Shown: positions 1-5,534 of the stretch, in pieces
How the letters are laid out: the number at the start of each line of letters is the position of its first letter
Numbering within the stretch: position 1 is the first letter of the stretch
Assembly: GCA_045531435.1 (NCBI GenBank)
Contig: JAZSDZ010000159.1
Coordinates: forward strand, 1 to 6,302
Direction of reading: 5' to 3'
Origin: Fimenecus sp045531435
GTDB lineage: Bacteria; Bacillota; Clostridia; Oscillospirales; Acutalibacteraceae
Length of the DNA stretch: 6,302 nucleotides
Notes under the pieces: generated by a model
Databases searched by the model: none
What the model was told of the DNA's origin: nothing
The model's input: the letters and a program-made list of their open reading frames with translations, nothing else
Program-made: the position numbers and the translations under genes

Positions 1-96
1 GTAAGAAGGTTTATTTTTCTCACATAAGAAAAGCGTTTGAAAGTCTTTTCAATAAGATTTTCTGAAGATTTATAAGAAAGAAAAGGAGAAAAAGTT
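1..96 (+). other. Leader upstream of the sigma factor gene; possible tail of an upstream gene
   Basis: This stretch is too short to name an upstream gene. A TAA lies at 2-4, and another frame stays open from base 3 to a TGA at 63-65, so a preceding gene could end at either place. In many Firmicutes dnaG precedes rpoD, but the 20 residues readable in the open frame are not recognisable as DnaG. I see no convincing promoter. The TATAAG at 71-76 has no partner -35 and would put the transcript start inside the ribosome binding site. Co-transcription with an upstream gene is therefore more likely than a local promoter. Confidence 0.3.
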
Positions 97-1146
97 ATGA
101 AAAAAATTAAAGATTTAAAAGCATTAATCGAAAAGGGTAGAAAAAACGGTAAAATTAAATCTCAGGAAATCGACAGCGTAATTGCTGAATCGAAAATTAC
201 TGATGAGGAGATAGATGAATTTTATAATCTCATTGGAGAATATCAGATAGAAATAATTGATGATTACGAAGATATTGTAAACGATTCTCAAAACATTGAG
301 GATATAGATGTGTCAGAGATTGATGACCACATCAGAGTATATCTTAAGAAAATTGGTAGCATTCCACTTCTTACTCACGAGCAGGAAGTTGAACTTGCTA
401 TTCGTATTCAACAGAATGATAAGAAGGCCAAGGACCAGCTTGTAAATGCAAACCTTCGTCTTGTGGTAAGTATTGCAAAGCGTTATATCGGTCGTGGCAT
501 GCAGTTTCTTGACCTTATTCAGGAAGGTAATATTGGACTCATCAGAGCTGTTGAAAAGTTCGATTACAAAAAGGGCTACAAATTCTCTACATATGCTACA
601 TGGTGGATTAGACAAGCAATTACAAGAGCTATTGCTGAAAAGTCTCGTGAAATCCGTCTTCCGGTTCATATGCACGAGAAATACAATAAAATAAAGCGAA
701 CAATCGCACATCTTAGCAATATGAATGGTTGTGAGCCTAGCATCGAAGAAATTGCCAAAGAGATTGGTATGAAGCCTGATGATGTTCGCAACATCATTAA
801 AAGTTGCCAGGACACCATATCCCTTGACACACCAATAGGTGAAGAGGAGGACAGCCAATTACGTGATTTTATCGCCGATGACGAAACAGTATCACCATTT
901 GAATCTGCTGCACAGGATACTTTAAAAGACTGTATGGCAAATATTATTAAAGAGAGACTTACAACTCGAGAAGCAAAAGTGATTAAGCTGAGATTTGGTG
1001 TTGATGATGACAGACCAAGGACCTTAGAGGAGGTCGGTAGTACAATGGGAATAACAAGAGAGCGCGTTAGACAAATCGAGGCAAAAGCTCTTCGCAAACT
1101 TCGTCATCCAAGCTGTGCAAAATTGCTTTACGATTTCATTGCATAA
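97..1146 (+). CDS. rpoD: RNA polymerase sigma factor, RpoD/SigA type
   Basis: Sigma-70 subunit that directs RNA polymerase to -35/-10 promoters. The 349 residues hold the full domain order: a region 1.1-like N-terminus (about 3-55), an acidic linker, region 1.2 (about 77-106), region 2 (about 110-180, with NANLRLVVSIAKRYIGRG, DLIQEGNIGLIRAVEKFDY and the promoter-melting FSTYATWWIRQAITRAI), region 3 (about 190-270, ending SLDTPIGEEEDSQL) and region 4 (about 284-338, with LRFG, RTLEEVG and the -35 helix ITRERVRQIEAKALRKLR). Start ATG at 97 has AAGGAG (83-88) eight bases upstream. It is a little shorter than B. subtilis SigA (371 aa). After region 2.4 it reads AEKSREIRLPVHMHEKYNK, where typical SigA has ADQARTIRIPVHMVETINK, and the C-terminal end CAKLLYDFIA is also atypical. 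It is either the housekeeping factor or a close group 2 paralogue; the downstream genes are not the usual rpoD neighbours. Confidence 0.95.
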   Translation: MKKIKDLKALIEKGRKNGKIKSQEIDSVIAESKITDEEIDEFYNLIGEYQIEIIDDYEDIVNDSQNIEDIDVSEIDDHIRVYLKKIGSIPLLTHEQEVELAIRIQQNDKKAKDQLVNANLRLVVSIAKRYIGRGMQFLDLIQEGNIGLIRAVEKFDYKKGYKFSTYATWWIRQAITRAIAEKSREIRLPVHMHEKYNKIKRTIAHLSNMNGCEPSIEEIAKEIGMKPDDVRNIIKSCQDTISLDTPIGEEEDSQLRDFIADDETVSPFESAAQDTLKDCMANIIKERLTTREAKVIKLRFGVDDDRPRTLEEVGSTMGITRERVRQIEAKALRKLRHPSCAKLLYDFIA

Positions 1147-1162
1147 TTAGTTAAACAAAAAA

Positions 1163-1212
1163 CGTTTCAGAACACTAAAATCACACACCTATTAACACGG
1201 TGTTTTGAAACG
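1163..1212. repeat. 13-bp inverted repeat between sigma factor and zincin genes
   Basis: The arms are CGTTTCAGAACAC (1163-1175) and GTGTTTTGAAACG (1200-1212). They pair over 13 positions, with one G-T wobble (1170/1205), around a 24-base loop. A shorter alternative stem, ACACC (1185-1189) with GGTGT (1199-1203), uses part of the same right arm. No T-run follows on the + strand, so it is a poor terminator for the sigma gene. On the - strand it is followed by a T-run, but no - strand gene lies there. The right arm sits between the -35 and -10 of the promoter at 1192-1220, so an operator role is equally possible. Confidence 0.6.
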
Positions 1213-1220
1213 GATATTAT
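1192..1220 (+). promoter_or_regulatory. Predicted sigma-70 promoter of the membrane zincin gene
   Basis: TTAACA (1192-1197) and TATTAT (1215-1220) are separated by 17 bases, each one mismatch from consensus. The transcript would begin near 1227, leaving a leader of about 18 bases that still contains the ribosome binding site GAGGG (1235-1239). This placement makes the upstream ATG at 1221 unlikely as a start. The right arm of an inverted repeat (1200-1212) fills most of the spacer. Confidence 0.55.
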
Positions 1221-1244
1221 ATGGAATGTAGAAAGAGGGATAAT

Positions 1245-2312
1245 ATGAAATCAAATTCAATAAGCAAACTCAAGTTTCTTGAGGGTATGAGCGTATATTC
1301 AGCCGCTATGGCATTTTTGTATCGTATAGCAAGCTTTACAGATATATATGGTCTTACTTCTGCACAGTCAAAATTCATTTACTGGGCATTGGTACTTATT
1401 CTTATCCCTCTCGGTACATATATTACCTATGAGAAGAAAAGAAATCCAATAAGCATGGGCGTTAATATTGCACTACCATTTGAGATTTATACAATTCTGA
1501 CAACATATATGTATATTCCTGATATTTATAAAATCGTATTGATTGTTGCTGTGAGTCTGTCGGTATTGTACTTCGGTCTAGTGGTTTTTCAAAGAATCCC
1601 CCACAAAAGATATGCCAAGGAAATTGTGCAAAACCGTGTGAAGCACGCGTTGTTTGGTGCAAGAACAATAATTGCCGTAATATTACTTTGCGTAACAGTA
1701 CCGCTTTCACTTAAATGTGCATTTGGACATGGTATTCTTACATCCAATGTAAAAACAAAGGTAGAAGAAAGCGATGATACATGGACAATGAAAAATAATG
1801 CAGAAACAATTGCTATGCTTCATGAGGACAACTGGAAGACATTGAGTTTAAAGGAGAAAATCGATGTTTTGGGTGTTTGTAAGAATATCGAAATGAGTTA
1901 TTTAGGCATTTATAACAAGGAAATTCACCTTGAAGTCGGTGACTTGGATGAAGGTATATTAGGTCATCATAATGCTAAGGAAAATACGATTGTAATTGAT
2001 GTCGGACATCTGGAAAATAGTGACTCAAGAGATGTTCTGAAGACATTACTTCACGAATGCAAACACGCTTATGATAGAGAATGTGTGGCAGTATATAACC
2101 AAGTGTCCGATGAGTACAAGAGTCTTCGTATGTTTGACAATATAGCGAAGTATGACGAAGAATTCCGAACATCTATAGATGTTGATGAAGATTTCGAAAA
2201 ATATTACGCACAGTTAATTGAGGTTTCAGCTCGTAACTATGGTGAAGTTGGTGTCGAAGAATACTTTGAGTTTATTAACGGATATTTAGCAAATCCAAGC
2301 TCACTCGAGTAG
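1245..2312 (+). CDS. Five-helix membrane protein with extracytoplasmic HExxH zinc-protease-like domain
   Basis: Putative membrane-anchored metallopeptidase of 355 residues; I do not recognise a named family. Five hydrophobic segments lie at about residues 15-30, 44-62, 73-91, 95-115 and 139-159. Positive loops (KSNSISKLK at the start, EKKR after helix 2, HKRYAKEIVQNRVKH after helix 4) indicate a cytoplasmic N-terminus and an outside C-terminal half. That half carries LLHECKHAYD, a zincin HExxH (HECKH, residues 270-274, bases 2052-2066), and then IEVSAR, whose Glu326 is a plausible third zinc ligand. The spacing resembles small zincins with an HELRHAWQ plus IEIDA pattern. The start at 1245 is chosen over the in-frame ATG at 1221 because GAGGG (1235-1239) precedes it and because 1221 abuts the predicted -10. 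The substrate is unknown. Membrane localisation is secure; peptidase activity is inferred from motifs. Confidence 0.85.
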   Translation: MKSNSISKLKFLEGMSVYSAAMAFLYRIASFTDIYGLTSAQSKFIYWALVLILIPLGTYITYEKKRNPISMGVNIALPFEIYTILTTYMYIPDIYKIVLIVAVSLSVLYFGLVVFQRIPHKRYAKEIVQNRVKHALFGARTIIAVILLCVTVPLSLKCAFGHGILTSNVKTKVEESDDTWTMKNNAETIAMLHEDNWKTLSLKEKIDVLGVCKNIEMSYLGIYNKEIHLEVGDLDEGILGHHNAKENTIVIDVGHLENSDSRDVLKTLLHECKHAYDRECVAVYNQVSDEYKSLRMFDNIAKYDEEFRTSIDVDEDFEKYYAQLIEVSARNYGEVGVEEYFEFINGYLANPSSLE

Positions 2313-2321
2313 AAGTAAAAG

Positions 2322-2350
2322 ATGAAAATTACTTATAATAAGTTTATACT
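2322..2350 (+). promoter_or_regulatory. Weak candidate promoter ahead of the phosphoesterase gene
   Basis: ATGAAA (2322-2327) and TATACT (2345-2350) are 17 bases apart, with a second, perfect -10-like TATAAT just upstream at 2334-2339 that lacks a -35. A start near 2357 would give a leader of about 80 bases. In DNA this AT-rich such matches are common, so this is tentative. No T-tailed hairpin closes the preceding zincin gene, so read-through is also possible. Confidence 0.3.
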
Positions 2351-2436
2351 CAGGTTTTTATGACCAATAGTTTTTGAAAGAGAAGTGCTTGAACTTGATA
2401 TCAGTTTTTAAAATACTGAAAAGGGAGTGGTGATAT

Positions 2437-2979
2437 ATGATTTACTTTATAGCTGATGCGCATTTCGGACACGAAAATATTATTGAATTATGTAATCGTC
2501 CGTATAATAATATTCAAGAAATGAATTTTGATATGATTCAGAAATGGAATAGAAAAATCGAGAATAACGACACAGTTTATGCATTGGGTGATATGCTTTT
2601 TCGCTGTGACAACCCTGAATATATATTGTCACAACTAAACGGACAAAAACATTTGATTGTGGGAAACCATGACGGTAGCTGGATGACAAAGGTGGATGTC
2701 AGCAAGTATTTTGATAGCGTGAATACATTACTTGAAACATCAATCGGTACAGTTGGTGCAACGCTTTGTCACTATCCTTTGGTTACATGGAAACATCAAC
2801 AGAATACATATATGATTCACGGTCATATACATAATGATACCAATTCTGATTTTTGGCAAATTCTCCGTTCAAACCCAAGAATATTGAATGCAGGGGCTGA
2901 CATAAACGGTTTTGAACCCGTAACCCTCGAAGAACTCATCAAAAACAACGAAGAATTTAAACGAAAGCATAAGAGGTAG
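2437..2979 (+). CDS. Calcineurin-like metallophosphoesterase
   Basis: Small two-metal phosphoesterase of 180 residues, resembling the compact predicted phosphohydrolases grouped with COG4186. All core metal motifs are visible in order: DAH at 7-9 (the D-x-H), GD at 51-52, GNHD at 76-79, His112 in CHYPL, and GHIH at 129-132. It ends with NAGADINGFEPVTLEEL, a typical C-terminal strand and helix of this group. There is no signal peptide or membrane segment, so it should be cytoplasmic. The start ATG at 2437 follows the purine-rich AGGGAGTGG (2422-2430). Its stop codon lies five bases before the next gene, whose ribosome binding site is inside this coding region, so the two are almost certainly translated from one message. 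The substrate cannot be told from sequence; nucleotides or phosphodiesters are the usual ones for the fold. Confidence 0.9.
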   Translation: MIYFIADAHFGHENIIELCNRPYNNIQEMNFDMIQKWNRKIENNDTVYALGDMLFRCDNPEYILSQLNGQKHLIVGNHDGSWMTKVDVSKYFDSVNTLLETSIGTVGATLCHYPLVTWKHQQNTYMIHGHIHNDTNSDFWQILRSNPRILNAGADINGFEPVTLEELIKNNEEFKRKHKR

Positions 2980-2984
2980 TTAAT

Positions 2985-3713
2985 ATGATGACACAAGAAG
3001 AACGTAAGGCACAAGTAAAATCGTATCTTGGAAAGACAATAAAAATTAAAATAGACAGACCGATTAATTATGTTCACACCAAGGAGCAATATACCCTGAT
3101 ATATTCTGTAAATTATGGGTATATCCCAGATGTAATAGCTCCCGACGGTGAAGAACTTGATGTATATCTTCTGGGCATAAACGAGCCTGTTGAAGAATTT
3201 ACAGCCTTTATCATCGGCATTGTGCATCGTGAAAATGATGTGGAGGACAAGCTTGTTGCAGTGCCGGATGCATTTTCATTGATGACCAAAGAGCAAATAC
3301 AAGAAGCAATCAAATTCCAAGAGCAATATTACGACACCCACATCGAAATGCTCGATATTAAAACTTACGATTGTACTGCTCAGAATTGTAAGATCAGCAA
3401 TTTGCCACCAAGAGCCGTTGAAATATGTGCTAATGGAATAGCCTTATATAAAGGAAATTGCAAATTTACATTGTATTCTTTTGATGAATTCAATGAGATT
3501 ATGAAGCTGTTTGACAAAAAATTGCCCCTTTATATAACAAGAAGCATTTGGAATCATACTGAAAATTTTGCGGGCGAAAGAGGTCTGTTCCTTGCAACTT
3601 ATCACTTTATGAAGCAAGAACACTCTGAATTGTCACCTGACGCTATTTTCCACCTTCAAATCGCAATTTACCAAAACAAAAGTGAAATGAAGGTTGTAAA
3701 AATAGAAAATTAA
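2985..3713 (+). CDS. Inorganic pyrophosphatase-like domain fused to an unrecognised C-terminal domain
   Basis: Residues about 10-122 match the compact clostridial form of family I inorganic pyrophosphatase (about 110 residues when free-standing): YLGKTIKIKIDRP, SVNYGYIP (41-48), the metal-binding DGEELD (54-59), EDKLVAVP (87-94) and FQEQYY (111-116). DGEELD has Glu where E. coli PPase has the second of three aspartates. The usual GSKHP-like loop after DRP is replaced by INYVHTK. Residues about 125-242 form an extra domain that I cannot name, with cysteines at 130, 135, 148 and 159 and a conserved-looking block, ERGLFLATYHFM. It is soluble, with no signal peptide. Translation starts at ATG 2985 (AGAGG at 2972-2976, eight bases away); ATG 2988 is the alternative. 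It is coupled to the phosphoesterase five bases upstream. Pyrophosphate hydrolysis is likely from the motifs but unproven given the changes and the fusion. Confidence 0.85.
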   Translation: MMTQEERKAQVKSYLGKTIKIKIDRPINYVHTKEQYTLIYSVNYGYIPDVIAPDGEELDVYLLGINEPVEEFTAFIIGIVHRENDVEDKLVAVPDAFSLMTKEQIQEAIKFQEQYYDTHIEMLDIKTYDCTAQNCKISNLPPRAVEICANGIALYKGNCKFTLYSFDEFNEIMKLFDKKLPLYITRSIWNHTENFAGERGLFLATYHFMKQEHSELSPDAIFHLQIAIYQNKSEMKVVKIEN

Positions 3714-3724
3714 AGGATACAGAA

Positions 3725-3787
3725 TATAGGTGTGTCAGAAATAATGTACCTATAAATTCTCTTGATATAGTAAATAGGAGAAACCTA
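3725..3787 (+). promoter_or_regulatory. Alternating TAGG/CCTA segments in the leader of the peptidase gene
   Basis: Four short complementary segments occur in order: TATAGGT (3725-3731), ACCTATA (3748-3754), ATAGG (3774-3778) and CCTA (3784-3787). The first two form a perfect 7-bp stem. The second can instead pair with the third, which contains the start of the ribosome binding site AGGAG (3776-3780). The third can also pair with the fourth around AGAAA. This could gate translation of the downstream gene, but the stems are short and AT-rich, so chance is a real possibility. Confidence 0.3.
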
Positions 3788-3789
3788 CA

Positions 3790-4368
3790 ATGAAACTTAT
3801 TTTATCATCCTGTGATTTTTTTAATGATGAATCACGAAAAGTTATTTATCAAAACTTACCAAAACCTATTGAAGATTGCAAACTTCTTTATATTCCAAAC
3901 GACAGAGCATGTCCGGAAGCAATTGCATCTGATATGTATAACGTTCGTATGCAGAAATTTGGTTTCAAAAAGGAAAATGTTATTGTGTTTGACCATACAA
4001 GGTCAGATATTTTTAGAAACCTTGATATTGATATCATCTATGTCGGTGGTGGAAATACCTTTGGTACGCTTGATAAGATAAGAAAGTGTAATTTTGATAA
4101 AGATATTATCGACTATGTAAAATCAGGTGTTACATATATTGGTGGAAGTGCAGGTGCATATATTGCAACCAAAAACATTGAGCATGTTTTGAGATATGAC
4201 GATAACAACGTAGAAATGACCGATTTCAACGGCTTAGGACTCTTCGACGGCGTAATCCTATGCCACTATACTTATCAACGCAAATTCGACTACGACGACT
4301 TGTGCAAAACAAGTAAATACAAAGTATATTATTTCACAGATTCTGATTCGATTGTGTATAAAATTTAA
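3790..4368 (+). CDS. Peptidase E (S51)-like serine hydrolase, short form
   Basis: Cytoplasmic hydrolase of the S51 peptidase E family, a class I glutamine amidotransferase-like fold whose characterised members cleave Asp-X dipeptides. In 192 residues it shows YVGGGNTFGTL (84-94, the substrate-side glycine loop), the nucleophile elbow IGGSAGAYIA with Ser120, and CHY with His159. Asp137 is the best match to the catalytic aspartate of Salmonella PepE (Ser120, Asp135, His157). The family usually runs to about 230 residues. This protein stops soon after the strand FTDSDSIVYKI, so the C-terminal end is trimmed; no frameshifted continuation is seen after the stop. The start ATG at 3790 has AGGAG (3776-3780) nine bases upstream. 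It lies 76 bases after the pyrophosphatase fusion with no clear terminator or promoter between, so it probably belongs to the same transcript. The exact substrate is uncertain. Confidence 0.88.
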   Translation: MKLILSSCDFFNDESRKVIYQNLPKPIEDCKLLYIPNDRACPEAIASDMYNVRMQKFGFKKENVIVFDHTRSDIFRNLDIDIIYVGGGNTFGTLDKIRKCNFDKDIIDYVKSGVTYIGGSAGAYIATKNIEHVLRYDDNNVEMTDFNGLGLFDGVILCHYTYQRKFDYDDLCKTSKYKVYYFTDSDSIVYKI

Positions 4369-4385
4369 CATTTAGCATAATAAAA

Positions 4386-4408
4386 AGGTGGATGATTATC
4401 ATCCACCT
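4386..4408 (+). terminator. Intrinsic terminator after the peptidase E-like gene
   Basis: A perfect 10-bp stem, AGGTGGATGA (4386-4395) with TCATCCACCT (4399-4408), closes a TTA loop 18 bases after the stop codon. It is followed by CAGTTTTAG and then a T-rich stretch. An A-run (4382-4386) precedes the stem, so it could also stop transcription from the opposite strand. Confidence 0.85.
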
Positions 4409-4613
4409 CAGTTTTAGACGGTCTTTAATTTTTATATTTTGATTTAAGTGGTTTGCTTTAAAACTTTTCTTCAATATTATTATTGGACATTAAAAACACA
4501 TACTAATTTGAACTTAATAATTATTAAAAATCAGTTGATTTAACAGATAAATTTACATTCAGACTCTGTTCGCAGGAAGATGTGAAAATATAAATGTATT
4601 TGGAGTGGTACAG
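4409..4613 (+). other. AT-rich intergenic leader of the SGNH hydrolase gene
   Basis: No coding signal, RNA gene or known riboswitch is visible in these roughly 200 bases. The only notable structure is a 14-bp perfect AT palindrome, TTAATAATTATTAA, at 4514-4527. No convincing promoter is seen. TTGCTT (4453-4458) with TATTAT (4475-4480) at 16 bases is the best pair but is weak. A preceding terminator at 4386-4408 implies that a promoter must lie here. Confidence 0.5.
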
Positions 4614-5366
4614 ATGAAGGGAAAACTCAAAATCGTAATTTCATTTCTGTTGGTGGTGATTTTCGTGTCAGGGATATATGTGAGCAATATGTTCGGCTTT
4701 TTCAATCGTGGTAATTATGGTGCATATTCTCTCAAAAACACTACTACCGTTGAGAATAGTCCAATCAAAGATAAAACTGTCATATTCCTTGGTAGTTCCG
4801 TCACATACGGCTACGGTTCAATGGGAGTGAGCTTTGCTGATTACATTGAAAAATCAGACGGAATTATTGCCATAAAAGAGGCTGTTTCAGGCACTACTCT
4901 TGTTGATGTTAAAGACAATTCCTATGTGTCACGAATGAAGACTATCGACAAGAATATTAAAGCAGATGCCTTCGTTTGCCAGCTTTCAACCAATGACGCA
5001 ACCAAAGAAATGCCACTCGGTGAAATCAGCGAAAGCTACGATATAAATGATTTTGACACTCAAACCATCGCAGGTGCAATCGAGTACATAATCGCATATG
5101 TACAGAATACTTGGAATTGTCCTGTTGTATTCTATACCCAAGCAAAATACGATAGCGACCACTATGCAAAAATGGTGGATTTGCTTCTTGAAATTCAGAA
5201 GAAATGGGATGTTACTGTAATCGACTTTTGGAATGATGAAGAAATCAATAATATCACAGAAGACCAACGCAAAATCTATCTTATCGACCATATCCACCCA
5301 ACCAAAGCGGGCTACAAAGAATGGTGGCTACCAAAATTCCAAGAAACATTATATGATATAATATAG
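4614..5366 (+). CDS. Membrane-anchored SGNH/GDSL-family hydrolase
   Basis: Predicted extracytoplasmic esterase or acyl-hydrolase of 250 residues. An uncleaved-looking hydrophobic segment at residues 7-28, after a lysine-rich start, anchors or exports it. SGNH blocks appear in order: block I FLGSSVTYG with nucleophile Ser62 (GSS in place of the common GDS), block II Gly93 in VSGTT, block III LSTND with Asn127 (Ser in place of the usual leading Gly), and block V DHIHPTKAGY with Asp225 and His228. Family members remove acyl groups from polysaccharides, peptidoglycan or lipids; the substrate here is unknown. The start ATG at 4614 is preferred because GGAG (4602-4605) sits eight bases before it. 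The in-frame GTG at 4605 overlaps that site. It is a single-gene unit bounded by terminators at 4386-4408 and 5377-5405, just upstream of a secreted LRR protein. Confidence 0.9.
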   Translation: MKGKLKIVISFLLVVIFVSGIYVSNMFGFFNRGNYGAYSLKNTTTVENSPIKDKTVIFLGSSVTYGYGSMGVSFADYIEKSDGIIAIKEAVSGTTLVDVKDNSYVSRMKTIDKNIKADAFVCQLSTNDATKEMPLGEISESYDINDFDTQTIAGAIEYIIAYVQNTWNCPVVFYTQAKYDSDHYAKMVDLLLEIQKKWDVTVIDFWNDEEINNITEDQRKIYLIDHIHPTKAGYKEWWLPKFQETLYDII

Positions 5367-5376
5367 AATTAATTAA

Positions 5377-5405
5377 AGCCTTGAAAGATGTGATTTTTCA
5401 AGGCT
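5377..5405 (+). terminator. Intrinsic terminator after the SGNH hydrolase gene
   Basis: A perfect 10-bp stem, AGCCTTGAAA (5377-5386) with TTTCAAGGCT (5396-5405), closes a nine-base loop and is followed by AATTTTATAG. It begins ten bases after the stop codon. Spacing and symmetry support a rho-independent terminator, although the T-run is short. Confidence 0.8.
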
Positions 5406-5476
5406 AATTTTATAGGTGTTATATAGGGTATAAATAATCAACAAATTATAAACTGAATTTTCGTAAACTTTGCGAA

Positions 5477-5505
5477 ATGAAACGTTTGTTAATATATGGT
5501 ATAAT
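5477..5505 (+). promoter_or_regulatory. Predicted extended -10 promoter of the LRR protein gene
   Basis: A perfect TATAAT (5500-5505) is preceded by TGG, making an extended -10. ATGAAA (5477-5482), four of six matches to the -35 consensus, lies 17 bases upstream. Transcription would start near 5512, about 23 bases before the start codon. AAACGTTT, an 8-bp palindrome (5480-5487), overlaps the -35. Confidence 0.7.
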
Positions 5506-5534
5506 TAAATGAATTAATTTTTGGAGATGAAAAC

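Noticed and set aside
3..65. Open frame ending at TGA 63 as the dnaG C-terminus
   Set aside because: The 20 residues do not resemble DnaG, and a stop in another frame at 2-4 is an equal candidate; the upstream gene cannot be named.
313..1097. Open frames on the - strand inside the sigma factor gene
   Set aside because: They are shadows of a strongly conserved + strand gene and show no recognisable motifs or initiation signals.
1221..1244. Upstream in-frame ATG for the zincin gene
   Set aside because: It abuts the predicted -10 (1215-1220) and has no ribosome binding site; ATG 1245 has GAGGG at a proper distance.
2401..2419. Short inverted repeat TCAGT...ACTGA before the phosphoesterase
   Set aside because: Only five pairs in AT-rich sequence, with no T-run and no promoter tied to it.
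3763..3771. TGATATAGT read as an extended -10 for the peptidase gene
   Set aside because: The transcript would begin at or inside the AGGAG site, leaving no usable leader, and there is no -35.
4605..4613. GTG start three codons upstream for the SGNH hydrolase
   Set aside because: It overlaps the GGAG ribosome binding site that serves ATG 4614.
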